Source: Chrysophaeum taylorii (Eukaryota > Sar > Pelagophyceae > Pelagomonadales > Pelagomonadaceae). From it: a stretch of 64,000 nt of DNA. A program made the translations under genes and the position numbers. Under the pieces are notes generated by a model. The model saw only the letters and a program-made list of their open reading frames with translations. It did not search any database and was not told where the DNA came from. The stretch lies in NCBI GenBank assembly GCA_029834535.1, contig JAQMWT010000356.1, forward strand, positions 62,001 through 126,000, read 5' to 3'. Shown one piece after another: positions 38,946 through 50,229 of the stretch; positions within the stretch are counted from its first letter, which is position 1, and every line of letters starts with the position of its first letter.

Positions 38946-41635
38946 TAAAAAGTTTGTTGGTTGTTGCAACGCGCGTTGGTCGACTTTGCGCGGTCGGCCC
39001 CGTTTGGCACGACTTTGTTTTGCACTTTCTGTTGTTTTCTCTCTTTTGCACTTTCAGTTGTTTTCTCTCGAGCTCGTAGAATGGTCGGTTCACGTGATGG
39101 GGTGATCAGTCCCAGTGAAACCGGCGCATTCTCATCAAACAAGGGGCAAGGGGGCAACAGCGAACAAGGGGGCAACAGCGGAAGAACAGGTGACAATGGG
39201 GCAACAGTAGACGAGAGCTTGGAAGCGTGATTCGAGAAAGTCAGAACAACGTTGAAGTTCCTTCGGTGGTTGACATTGCAGGAAATCGGGTAAGTGAAAC
39301 TGTCAGCAAAATCGAGGTCTGAAGAACGATAGCGACAAAAGTGCCTGGGATGACGTGCGTTAGACGATTGTTGCCACTGAGGATCGCAGCGGGGCAAAGA
39401 TAGCGGAAACACAAGCTGGTACATATGATGGCGGTGTACCAGACGTCTGATGAGAACATGGCCTTTGGGCAGATATGTTGCATGGTGACCAGGGTATGAC
39501 GATGGTCGGAGTCGACAGAATCCAAAACAGGCGTAAACAGGTTTGATGCGAACGTGGGTGTTTGGTTTTTGTGGCGCGAGCAAGTTGCCATGGGCACGAC
39601 CGCGTCCTGTACGCGAAGATGGAAGACTTCGGACGCGCCAGCGGTGTAAGGAACGAACACAGGTAGACCAGGCTGCTGTATGCCAGCCTGCTGTGACAGA
39701 TAAGAAAGTGGCCCGTTTTCGCATTCGCAAGAACGAAATTGCCATATGGGCCAACGTTGGAGGAGCAAGCGGCGAGCTTCGCTCGTCATACTCGAATAGG
39801 CTGCGGTAGAAGTTGGCGACAGTGGCAAAACAGTTGTGGCACGTAAGAACGTTGCAGATAGCTTGCAGATAGCGTCGCGGGTGCTGAACACGGAATTCAC
39901 GTCGATAGCAAAACCGAATTTTAAAGGTCAGAAAAACGGCGAAAAAGTGCGTGAAGGAGAACCACAAATCACACAGCAAAGAAGCGTCTGTCCAGGATCC
40001 CGAAGATGAGCGATCCAACCACATAGGAAGCACGAAAACTGCGCACGCGAAAAATTGACAGGCACAGCTTAGTTGTGGCAGGTGAAATGTGCGATGGAAC
40101 GTGATTCGCTGGTTTTACCAAAACCGACAAGCACAACGAGGAGTGGATCAACGAATAGCTGAAAATGCACAACGGGGAGTGGAGCAACGAATAGGCGAAA
40201 TACAGAACGAGGAGGGGAGCAACGACGAGGTGAAAAGACAGAACGAGGAGAGGAGCAACGACGAGGGGGAAATACAGAACGAGGGGCTGAGCAACGAATA
40301 GCGGAAAATACAGAACGAGGCGCCTGTGCAATGGGAGCTAAAAACAAAAACGAGGGGCTTCCGTGGGATGGGGTTGTTGATGTGCTTGCATCAGACATGC
40401 GGCGGTACACACGCTGACTTGGAATTAACTTGGTTGGCATGAGACAGAGTATCGGGAGGGGTATGTGAGACGGTGGGTGTGGCCGTTTAAGGCGGTGAAG
40501 GGGGTGGAATAGATGGTGGTATTAAGAAAAGCGGCGGAGTGGAACTAGAATCAGTCAAGGTGGGAGTAGGCATAGGAGCAGAAAAGGCAGTGTTAGTGGT
40601 GGTGGGTTTGTGTTGGTGTTGTTGGGTGTTTTTGGAGTCATTGGAAGTGCTGCGCTGTTGAGAAGAACGGCGATGGTGGGTAGGGCGTTGTCGTGGAATA
40701 GCTAGGAACTTTGAAACTCGCGGCAGTCCCCCTTAAAGTGATCCTTGCAGCCGCCAAAAGGACATCGGGTAGTGCGTCGGAATCGAGCAGAGCCAGGTTG
40801 TTGGGAAAGGGGAGCGTCTAGGGTAGGTCAGTTGGAAGAGTCTGAAGTCGTGGTTGACGACGCGGCGGATAGCGCGGCGGAAGTGGTTGTGCATGCCATC
40901 GAAATTGATTGTTGTTGAACTACTCAAGGGTAGAACCACATTCATCGTTGTTGTTGAACTTCTCAAGGGTAGAACCACATTCATCGGTACGAAACGCGAG
41001 ACGATAAAACAAAGCCAGTAAGGCTTGAAGCACGATGCACGTAGTCAAATGCGAGGACACACTCGAGGGTACGTCGGATCAGGTACAATGCCGAGCAACT
41101 TGAACTCCTTTGATAGGTACAATGCCGAGCAACTTGTATACTCCGATGATGAACTTGTTGAGGAAGTTCGCTACGCGATCCCCACGGCCCATGTAGACAT
41201 CGGTAATGCGTTTGTAAAGTCGCGTGAAGTTCATGTCGCGGTTGTCATGTTGTTCGCGTGAAGTTCATGTCGCGGTTTTCATGGATATCAACGTTGTTGC
41301 TTGACGCGAAATTCTTCTTCAGAGCAGCGAGATGCTTCTGCAGAGCGAGATGCTGAGATGCTAGTCCAAGGATCGTTGGTCGAGATAATGTGATCGCCGG
41401 TAGAGATGATCATGTTCGCGACGACGTGTCCATTGGTGGAAAAAAAAAATGTCGCTCACCGCTGAAGGCATCAAGGTTTTGCGAAAGCTTGCTATCTTTA
41501 ATTTCGATCGAGGACATGGTAGACGAAACGAACCGAACACGTAGCAATGAACTGAAGCCGAGGAGGTGTCGCCACGAAGTCAAGCAGAGGCTCGATCGTG
41601 AACGAGCACCTGGTGCCATGTGAGAACTTGTGCCA

Positions 41636-41741
41636 TGTGAGAATGTGACGAATGGTATGAGGCGTTAGACTAGCGATAAGAGAAAGACGTAAGGATACTG
41701 GATACGTGGTGCAGGGGTAAGTGTCATAGCTTCTTCACACA
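41636..41741 (-). repeat. 106-bp LTR shared by copia blocks A and B
   Basis: Begins TGTGTGAAG and ends ATTCTCACA on the minus strand. It is a longer version of the 57-bp LTRs and lies between the 3' end of B and the 5' end of A, as expected for tandem elements made by LTR recombination. TGGCAC just inside block A could be a primer-binding site. Confidence 0.7.
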
Positions 41742-44700
41742 GGTGCTGGAAAAGAAGGAAAAGGAAAAAGGGGTAAGTGAGGTCCTCACACAGGTGCTGG
41801 AAAAGAAGGAAAAGGAAAAAAAAAAGGGGGTAAGTGAGACGCTCACAGAGGAGAAGCTTTGAGGAAGACGTCACATTTGAGGAAGACGTCACAGAGGCAT
41901 TGTGGCAAGAAAAAGAGACAACAGAGATCAGGGCGAAGATCACGAAGTGAGGTAACGAGCACGAAGCCGGAGGAAGGAAGGAGTTCCGTACTGCGGGTGA
42001 AAATGTCGCTAAGATTGTTAAGGCGGGGTATGTGCTTGAGATCGATGATGTGGTTGCGATGGTACTCGGCGGTACTGTAAAAGCGAATGTCAATATGGCG
42101 GGTGCGCCGTGTGAGACATTGGAGACGAACTTGGGTGACGGTGGTGCTATTATCAACATACATTGGGACCGTGTGACGAGGGAGATCAAAGTCATCAAAA
42201 AGTTTGAGAAGCCAAGAGAGCTCAGCAGTAGCAGCGTAAAGAGCAAGCAATTCAGCTTCGAAAGAAGAACGAGCAAGTAAGTACTGCGAGCGGGAGCAGT
42301 AGGCGATCATAGAGCCAGCAGAGAAAAAGAAACAGTTGTGGAGTGGTGGTCATCAGGGTCGTCGGCCCAGCGGGAGTCGGAATAACCACAGAGACGAAGG
42401 GTAGAATCGCGACCAAGAACAAGGGCAAGATCGTGAGAGCCATTGAGATAACGCAGAGTGTGGGATAAAGTGTGCCAAGCGTGCCAGTGGGGTTTACCAG
42501 GATTGTGGGAAAAACGCGCACACTGATTGACGGACCAAGTGATATCAGGGCGAGTCATGATGGAGATGAAGAGGACACAGCCAACAATACGGCGAAAAGG
42601 GACACGCGTAATGCGAAGACCAACGTAAGAGGTGAGATCGAGTTCATTTACGTCAGTGAAAGCGCGGAAACGGAGGAAAAAGGCTTGGTAATGGCCAATG
42701 CAATGACGAGGGTGCGCCACAAGAAGATCATCAACGACTAAAACAAGACGTAGAACGACGGTAGAATTGAGCACGAGCTTGTAATGGCAAGTGTCACCAG
42801 ATCCGCGGACGAAGCCACAGTCATTGACGAGAAAGCGTGCCAAATAAAGCCACCAATTGCGACAAGCTTGTTTGCAACCATACCAAGAGCGACGGAGCTT
42901 GTAAACGATTTTGGAACCATCGGTGGGTTGGCGAGGAGCATAGCCTTCGGGTGGCCAGACATAGATGTCTTCGTCATGGGAGCTTGAATAAAAGCGGAGC
43001 TGACATCCAACTTGTGCAAATCCCAGTCATGAACAGCGACAAAGGTCAGAAAGAAACGGATCGTGACGATGTTGGCAACCGGTGAGTAGGTGTCATGATA
43101 ATCAATGCCGTGAACCTGGGTGTAACCGCGGACGACAAGGCGAGCCTTGTACGATTTGAAGCGGCCAGAGTCATACTTCTTGCGGAGGATCCACTTGAGG
43201 GTACAAATGTTGCCAGAAAACGTCGAAGGAAGGCGCATAACATCCCAGCAACCAAGCTGACCAAGAGAGCTGTATTCTTTAGCGATGGCTTGCAACCAGC
43301 CTCACGCTTAGGATTGGTCGGATAGTCGTTTCGTCAAGGTCTGATACTGAGACATTTCTTCGGAGCAGAGTAATAAACGTGTGCATGAGGATCAACAAGG
43401 GTGTTAGCTAAACAAAGGGGAAGGAAGACCTAATGAACTAACAAACAAAAGCTAACAGAAGAGACATACAAGGAGTTACAGGGGGAAACAGAAGCGACAG
43501 AGGAAACAGAATCAACATCGCGACAGGAGGAAACAGAATGGCCCGTATCGACATCAGAATGGCCCGTATCAACATCAGAATGGCCCGTATCAACATCAGA
43601 ATGGCCCGTATCAACATCAGAATGGCCCGTATCAACATCAGAATGGCCCGTATCAACATTGTGACAGGATGAAACAGAATGGCCCGTAAAAGTTTGTTGG
43701 TTGGTCGACTTTGCGCGGTCGGCTCCGTTTGGCGCGACTTTGTTGTGCACTTTCTGTTGTTTTCTCTCTTTGGTGCTCTTTTGTACTTTTCTCTCGAGCT
43801 CGTAGAATGGTCGGTTCACGTGATGGGGTGATCAGTCCCAGTGAAACCGGCGCATTCTCATCAAACACAGGGGGCAAGGGGGCAACAGGGGGCAAGGGGG
43901 CAACAGCGGACAAGGGGGCAACAGCGGAAGAACAGCGGACAATGGGGGAACAATAGACGAGAGCTTGGAAGCGTGATTCGAGAAAGTCAGAACAACGTTG
44001 AAGTTCCTTCGGTGGTTGACATTGCAGGAAATCGGGTAAGTGAAACTGTCAGCAAAATCGAGGTCTGAAGAACAATAGCGACAAAAGTGCCTGGGATGAC
44101 GTGCGTTAGACGATTGTTGCAGCGGGGCAAAGATAGCGGAAACACAGGCTGGTACATATGATGGCGGTGTACCAGACGTCTGATGAGAACGTTGCCTTTG
44201 GGCAGATAGGTTGCATGGTGCATGGTGACCAGGTTATGACGATGGTTGGAGTCGACAGAAGCAAAAACAGGCGTAAGCAGGTTTGATACGAACGTGGGTG
44301 TTTGGTTGTTGTGGTGCGAGCAAGTTGCCATGGGCACGACCGCGTCCTGTACGCGAAAATGGAAGACTTCGGACGCGCCAGCGGTGTAAGGAACGAACAC
44401 AGGTAGACCAGGCTGCTGTATGCCAGCCTGCTGTGACAGATAAGAAAGTGGCCCGTTTTCGCATTCGGAAGAACGAAGTTGCCATATGGGCCAACGTTGG
44501 AGGAGCAAGCGGCGAGCTTCGCTCGTCATACTCGAATAGGCTGCGGTAGAAGTTGGCGACAGTGGCAAAACAGTTGTGGCACGTAAGAACGTTGCAGATA
44601 GCTTGCAGATAGCGTCGCAGTGGCACGTAAGAACATTGCAGATAGAGTCGCGGGTGCTGAGCACGGAATTCACGTCGATAGCAAAACCGAATTTTAAAGG

Positions 44701-45420
44701 TCAGAAAAGCGGCGAAAAAGCGATAGTGGGTGAAGGAGAACCACAAATCACACAGCAAAGAAGCGTTTGTCCAGGATCCCGAAGATGAGCGATCCAACCA
44801 CATAGGAAGCACGAAAACTGCGCACGCGAAAATTGACAGGCCGCTTAGTTGTGGCAGGTGAAATGAGCGATGGAACGTGATTCGCTGGTTTTACCAAAAC
44901 CGACAAGCACAACGAGGAGTGGATCAACGAATAGCTGAAAATGCACAACGGGGAGTGGATCAACGAATAGGCGAAATACAGAACGAGGAGGGGAGCAACG
45001 ACGAGGTGAAAAGACAGAACGAGGAGAGGAGCAACGACGAGGGAAAATACAGAACGAGGAGTGGATCAACGAATAGCCGAAAATAGAGAACGAGGCGCCT
45101 GTGCAATGGGAGCTAAAAACGCCGGTTGTTGGGAAAGGGGGCGTCTAGGGTAGGTCAGCTGGAAGAGTCTGAAGTCGTGGCTGACGACGCGGCGGATAGC
45201 GCGGCGTCGGTCATGCAGCCATCGAAATTGGTTGTTGTTGAACTTCTCAAGGGTAGAACCACATTCATCGGTACGAAACGCGAGACGATAAAACAAAGCC
45301 AGTAAGGCTTGAAGCACGATGCACGTAGTCAAATGCGAGGACACACTCGAGGGTGCGTCGGATCAGGTACAATGCCGAGCAACTTGAACTCCGGTGATAG
45401 GTAAAATGCCGAGCAACTTG
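41742..45420 (-). mobile_element. Copia-type block B, minus strand, 5'-truncated
   Basis: Same order as block A: RNase H (about 41.9-42.35 kb), reverse transcriptase (about 42.35-43.3 kb, with ILRKKYDSGRFKSYKARLVV and VVDDLLVAHP), six-unit minisatellite (43536-43688), unassigned middle, and the last part of gag up to about 45.4 kb. It lacks the gag start and its own 5' LTR. It differs from A by several larger deletions. Broken, many breaks. Confidence 0.75.
43536..43688 (-). repeat. 21-bp minisatellite in copia block B, six units
   Basis: Same unit as in block A, two units fewer, encoding VDTGHSD-type heptapeptides on the minus strand. Confidence 0.9.
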
Positions 45421-45706
45421 AACGGCGCACCCGCCATATTGACATTCGCTTTTACAGTACCGCCGAATATCATCGCAACCACATCATTGATCTCAAACAC
45501 ATACCCCCCCTCTTCCGTGCTCGTTTCCTCACCTCGCGACTTCGCCCGATATCTCCGTCTCTTTCTGCCACACTGCCTCTCCTGACGTCTTCCTTCAAGC
45601 TTCTCCTCTGTGAGGATCTCACTTACCCTTTTTTCCTTTTCTTTGCTTTCCGGCACCTTGTGAGGACCACACACCACCTTTACCTATTCTTTCTTTTCCA
45701 GCACCT
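45421..45706 (+). mobile_element. Copia-type block P2: 3' end of a plus-strand copy
   Basis: Matches in reverse complement the RNase H end and 3' non-coding end of block A (about 36.9-37.2 kb), through ttttccagcacc, and stops where the LTR should start. It is followed at once by the second 86-bp repeat. Confidence 0.7.
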
Positions 45707-45792
45707 TACGACGACGACGACTTATCATCAAAATAAACCCTCTCCTCTTCTTTTGCCCCTATAATACCTTAAATAATCATTGACATTGAGTG
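45707..45792 (+). repeat. 86-bp direct repeat, right copy
   Basis: Identical to 34583-34668. Followed by GTG and a T-run. Much longer than the 5-bp duplication of copia integrases. Confidence 0.95.
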
Positions 45793-47389
45793 GTGTTTTT
45801 TTTTTTTTTTTTAAAGTGTGTTTTTTTTGTTGTTGTTCTAGGCGATTATGTATAGAGGAGTAAGCGCCTGTCCTGGGCACACCATTCATTTCATTCGCGC
45901 GGGTCGGGTCGGGTCGGGTCGACTCCACTTGCTCAACACGGCACTCCGCGACACACCAACGAAGGCATGGTACTCTCTCGCTCAAGACAGACCGCAATTT
46001 CCAGCTGAAGACAGACCAGCAACCTCAATCCTCCTACTAGCCTACAGCTGCTGGGCCAGACGACGACGACGACGCGACAGAACATCAGGACGCGACGACG
46101 ACGATAGAGTGAAGTGAGCGAGTGAGTTCCCGGTCTCGACATTACGACCAAGGCGCAGTATGCGAACTCGACCGTCCGCGACCAAAACCCGGTCCTGATT
46201 TTTGAAAGCAAGGGATGCACACAGATCGATGAAGCCCCTCTTGGTCTTCCAGGAGGTGTTCACAGAAATGCGGATGCCGCTTCTCTCTCATAGCTTTTAT
46301 CGTCAAATACTACATCCCCATCTTCCTTCAATCAAAAATTCGACTTCTTCAAAATTTTTTTTGGCGCTAAGTTGTCTTCGCCTTTGGAAGGAAGAACTCC
46401 TACGCGAGCGCGACGACAAGTAGGGGTCGATGAGTCAGTCTTCTTAACGTCCTCTCGCTCCGCCTAAAACCTGTCTGTCCTCCTAGGACATTTTTTCTTA
46501 TGCCCTCTTGCTTCGTCACGTGTCGCAGTCGGGAGCGACGACGACGACGACGACGACGACGCGGGCTCTCGAGAGCGCTCTCTTCTGGCCAGCTCCCTCC
46601 GGCTCTCGGCGGGCTTTTTCAACATCCCTGCAGAATAAACAACAGACTCTTATTAATTGTGGTTTCATCAATTAGGACGTAATTTTTTTTTTTTCGACAG
46701 GGCATAAATTTTGTGGCAAGAATCGAATTCGAAGCGCGGGCGCAGATCTTCCTTACAATTGTGCGAGATCGCGCCCGCGACGTTCACGACGACGACGACG
46801 ACGTGGCAGCAATGGAAGGAATACGGCGCAGGAATGAATCCGACGCCGTCGCGGCTTGATTTGATTCCCGCTCAACAACAATTCTGTTGTGGAGAAGAAG
46901 GCACATCCTACGTTTGTTTTTAAATCGTCTGGAGTCGCCGTGTATGCTTCTCATTTCTTGTTGGGGTGACGACGAAAATGTGCTTGGTGCGAGACGCGTC
47001 CAAAAATAGGTCACCTCGATGTCAGTTGGTGATCTCTCTCTCGGATGTCAGAACCCGCATCTTCGAGACGAGTCCTCGTAGTCATAACAATATGCTCGGC
47101 GTCGCATAATATGCCTGAATGCAAAGTAGTTGCCTCTTATTCTCAGGTGAGTCAAGGGGAAATGCGAGCGAGCGGGCGTACGAGCGATGTGCTCGGCCAT
47201 TCGACCCGCAAACGGCTGGCTCAAAACGACGACTGATATGATGCTCCTGAGAAAGAAGAAGCTGGGGTCGAACGGCGGCGCCTCATCCGAGTAATCAATC
47301 GGGCACGAAAATGGCCACACCGACGGTGATTGATTTTCTGGGGGTTGAATTGCGCGGGTTTCTGGAGGAAAGTTGCGAGCGGCCTCCTC
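45793..47389. other. Intergenic, no gene supported
   Basis: Contains a T-run at about 45797-45813, four GGGTC units at 45901-45920 (potential G-quadruplex), ACG/GAC repeats at about 46060-46075 and 46535-46560, and a T-run near 46683. Short frames on both strands do not look coding. Confidence 0.5.
45901..45920 (+). repeat. (GGGTC)4, potential G-quadruplex
   Basis: Four G3 tracts separated by TC, fitting the G3N2 quadruplex pattern. Confidence 0.7.
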
Positions 47390-48549
47390 CTACGAGTCAG
47401 TGGACAACGCCCCGACGCCGGAACTTTGTGGCGAGCTCTGTTGTATGTTTCCGGCAGGCAGGGGGCGCCCACATAAGTTCGAAGCGAAGGTTAGCGGAGT
47501 GTACGAGAGTCCGAGGGCGAACTCAGACACTCGAGCTGGAAGCTCGAACGGGGGAAAAGCGAGCGGCACCCGATATTTGCTTTCGAGAGACGCGCTTGGA
47601 CTTGGCTTCTATGCACTCCTCGGCCTTGGCTTCTTTGAGTTGGAAGGCGCCTATGTCGTCGTCGTCTGGCTTCTTTTTTTTCTTTCTTGGGCGGCGACAA
47701 AACGCCTCCCGTTCTTCTCGCTGCCGGGGTGGCAAACTTTGGCTCTCGGGAAGCCAGGAGAGGAGGAGTTTCATTCTGGGCTTCGAGGTGTTGAAGGAGG
47801 GCGATCTAGCCGGCGTTGGGAGCTTCGGATTCTGGGTCGGCATCCGGGGTGGCGTCGGCGGCGGGGGTGGCGCGTTTTTTTTTCCGAGAAGAAGAAGGGA
47901 ACAGCGTCAGCGCGTTCAGAACTTACCGCGGAGAGTTCGCCCGCCGGAGCCGCGCGGGCGGCGTCCTGCTGCTGCTCCCGGTAGAGCTGGATCCCCAATA
48001 GGAGGCCTCGTTGGTTCAAGGGGGAGAGGCCGGACTTAGGCCTTGCGGTTAATCTCGTATGTTTGCTGGAGCGCCGCAGCCCGCGCCTTAAGAAGCTTAA
48101 GCACTCGAGCGTCTTTTGGAGAGAGAGAGAGAGAGAGAGAGATTCAAAGCGACGCGACGTAGATCCGATCTTCACCGAGGTTTTTGTACGATCACTTCGC
48201 GTCCTCGCCGTAAAGCGCGCTGCGGCTGTGGATCTTCTTCTTCTCGAGGTCGGCAGCGAGAGAGTACTGACCGTCAGCCAAGACGCCCGCCCCGTCCGCG
48301 CTCGCCGTTTTGATCCAGAAGAGCTCCCGGCGCTAAAACCTCGAGTGGCAGCTCCGTCGGCGGCGGCACGTTTTCTTTGATGATCGACGCAAGGCCGGCC
48401 TTCTTCTTTATCGTCGCGACGCGATCTGCGACCGCCCAGGCCGCAGTCTCGGCCTGCGCCTTGTTCAAAGCGCTCGCGACAGGATCCCCGATGGCCACGA
48501 CACGCATCGCCGCCTCACGGCTTGGCCTTGTCGCGGAGGCATAGGCCAT
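47390..48549 (-). CDS. Candidate multi-exon gene of unknown function
   Basis: Minus-strand, protein-like pieces in GC-rich codons: ATG 48549 (MAYASATRPSREAAMRV, then ALNKAQAETAAWAVADRV) to about 48290; a piece VLADGQYSLAADLEKKKI near 48.25 kb; KDARVLKLLKARAAALQQ near 48.1 kb; and LLLGIQLYREQQQDAAR near 47.98 kb. A good intron follows: 5' splice GTAAGT at 47926-47921, 3' splice CAG at 47834-47832, 95 nt, phase 0, leading to a basic exon (NPKLPTPARSPSFNTSKP) and Lys-rich sequence. A final piece, ASNLCGRPLPAGNIQQSS, ends at TAG 47390-47392. Other joints were not resolved, so the model is incomplete; a decayed gene is the alternative. Confidence 0.35.
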
Positions 48550-48587
48550 AGCGACTCCTTGCCATCTCGAGATCGCACACCTAACGC

Positions 48588-49670
48588 ATGATGAGGGTAA
48601 CAACCGTAGTAATAATGGTGATTGGCGGCGCGCCGCAGGGGTCGTCGTCGTCTTTCTGGCAGCTGTGGCCAGACTCGTTCATGAGGGGGGGCGGTCATTG
48701 CAACCAAATCGAGCAGCTCCTCGGGCGGCTCCAGTGCTTCTGCGAGAGAGACTCGCGACCCGAACGCCGTCTCGTGCTGAGCGACTGGCGGCAAGACAGG
48801 CCAACGGCGAGACGGTGGCGGTTTGAGGAGATATACGACGTCGAAAGACTGAGATTAGCCTGCGACGTGGCGACGTGGCGCGAGATGCTCGCGGCGTGCG
48901 ACGAGGTGTCGTTGTTGGGTGACTGCCGCGACCCAGAAGGCGCGGCGCGCGAGCACGCGCGCGGCTACGAGCAGGCGAGATGGCGAAGATGCGAGGACGT
49001 AAAAGGAGAGCCGGAATGTGCCGTCGGGCTCCGGTACGCGCCCTTTCTTCGGTTCGTGTGCCCGCGGGGCGAACGGAGCCGCCTCTTTAAGAACGGTAGG
49101 CGCTGCGAGACCGCGTCTGCGTGTCGGCGCGGCTTCGACTGGAACTCGTCGCTCGATTCGCCGAGGTTTAAGGGGTTCGTGATCGAGGGGAGGATCGTAC
49201 ACAACTTCGAACCCTGTCGACGCACGGCCCTCGCTCGCCTCGACGCGATGAGCGCGAGACACGTCCTAGAGGCTTTTTGGATTCGTTTTCGAGCGCCTTT
49301 TATCTCGAACTACGACGCCGTTCACGTAAGATTGGGCGATTTTTCTTCGCTCTGTCGAACCCGTGGCCGCACGCGCAAATTCTGTCCCCCGTCGCTCCGG
49401 GACCTCCGCCTCGCCGGATCGGTCGTCGGCCGCGACAGACCTCTCCTTTTGCTTAGCGACGATCCCGTGCTGGCCCGGCGCCACCTCCGCGCAAACCACC
49501 AAATCCTCTTCAATATCTCCGCCGAGGAGGGCCTCCCCAGGCTGGTCGTCGAGATGCACCTGGCCGTCCGCGCCCACACATTTCTCGGGGTCGCTTGCTC
49601 GACGGTCTCCCAGTGGATCATCAAGCAGCGGGACGCCCTCGGTCTCGGTTCCTTCTACCTCTGGCCCTAA
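48588..49670 (+). CDS. Secretory-pathway O-fucosyltransferase-like protein (GDP-fucose O-FucT superfamily)
   Basis: 360 residues from ATG 48588 (second ATG at 48591). Hydrophobic start MMRVTTVVIMVIGGA is a signal or anchor. GGGHCNQIEQLLGRL (about residues 34-48) is the GDP-sugar-binding G-G-x-x-N-Q start of the O-FucT fold; VHVRLGDF has the H-x-R with the catalytic-type Arg; and FLGVACSTVSQWI matches the C-terminal S-T-x-S donor loop. Eleven or so Cys suggest disulfides in the lumen. Likely acceptor unknown. Divergent from the preceding candidate gene (39 bp between starts). Single exon. Confidence 0.75.
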   Translation: MMRVTTVVIMVIGGAPQGSSSSFWQLWPDSFMRGGGHCNQIEQLLGRLQCFCERDSRPERRLVLSDWRQDRPTARRWRFEEIYDVERLRLACDVATWREMLAACDEVSLLGDCRDPEGAAREHARGYEQARWRRCEDVKGEPECAVGLRYAPFLRFVCPRGERSRLFKNGRRCETASACRRGFDWNSSLDSPRFKGFVIEGRIVHNFEPCRRTALARLDAMSARHVLEAFWIRFRAPFISNYDAVHVRLGDFSSLCRTRGRTRKFCPPSLRDLRLAGSVVGRDRPLLLLSDDPVLARRHLRANHQILFNISAEEGLPRLVVEMHLAVRAHTFLGVACSTVSQWIIKQRDALGLGSFYLWP

Positions 49671-49710
49671 TAACAATGTGTTGTGGCTCCGAGGAGGAGG
49701 AGGAGGAGAA

Positions 49711-49753
49711 TCGAATCGAATCGAATCGCGAATCGAATCGCGAATCGAATCGA
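49711..49753 (+). repeat. GAATC-type tandem repeat
   Basis: Units of GAATC with some CGC interruptions directly after the fucosyltransferase-like gene. Confidence 0.8.
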
Positions 49754-49796
49754 CGGTAGCAAGTATATTTTATGACTTAATACGTACTAACTAACG

Positions 49797-49933
49797 AACT
49801 AACTTCAGACCTCTCCCGAGCATGGGAGCCAGGCCGGACCGACAGGAGCCAGTCCGGAATCACGGGCCTGTAGACGAGGAGCGCCGAAAAAAAAGGTCGG
49901 TCGGCGGAGAGTGACCATCAAGCTTGTCGCCAT
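49797..49933 (+). repeat. Structured ~135-bp dispersed repeat, copy 2
   Basis: Near-identical to 18591-18722; about one substitution in the first 85 bases, while the third hairpin keeps its gccga/tcggc stem although its loop is longer by several A. Lies 126 nt after the fucosyltransferase-like stop and 297 nt before the RCC1 gene start. Confidence 0.75.
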
Positions 49934-50229
49934 GCGACGACGAGGAGACCGCGGTGTGACTGACAACCAACTCGTCGATAACCTTCCGTCTTCGCCCCCC
50001 CGGCCATACCCCGTCCCACTGCGAACGTTCCGGCTGCCAACCGGCCCGCCCGGGAGGCGAATAGGTGCCAACCTACGCCGGGAGGGCGGATGCCCTCGCA
50101 AGGCTCAGGATTCATGACGCACCGTCCTCCATCGCAACCAACCGCAGTCGGCGGGCGATCAGGGTAAGGTTAATACACGACACGAGTGGTGGTGCACCGT
50201 TTAAACAAAAAGACTTATCATCATCGATC

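Larger units (their letters stand above)
36849..41741 (-). mobile_element. Copia-type block A, near full length, minus strand
   Basis: Read from right to left: LTR (41636-41741), gag region (about 40.7-41.6 kb), unassigned middle where protease and integrase are expected (about 39.2-40.5 kb), a minisatellite linker (38.6-39.1 kb), reverse transcriptase (about 37.7-38.5 kb, with WILRKKYDSGRFKSYKARLV and the VVDDLLVAHP polymerase site) and RNase H to about 36.95 kb (DDFDLPRHTVPMYDDNST, RHIDIRFY), then the 57-bp LTR form. Broken, with many breaks. Confidence 0.75.
34667..45706. mobile_element. Composite of Ty1/copia-type fossils in both orientations
   Basis: Four blocks in order: P1 (plus strand, 5' half, 34667-36850), A (minus strand, near full length, about 36849-41741), B (minus strand, about 41636-45420, lacking its 5' end) and P2 (plus strand, 3' end only, 45421-45706). 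A and B form a tandem that shares one LTR. P1 and P2 read as the two ends of a plus-strand copy of the same family on either side of A+B. All copies are broken, with many breaks each. Copies are close in sequence (mostly above 90% by eye), so the family was active fairly recently. Confidence 0.75.
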
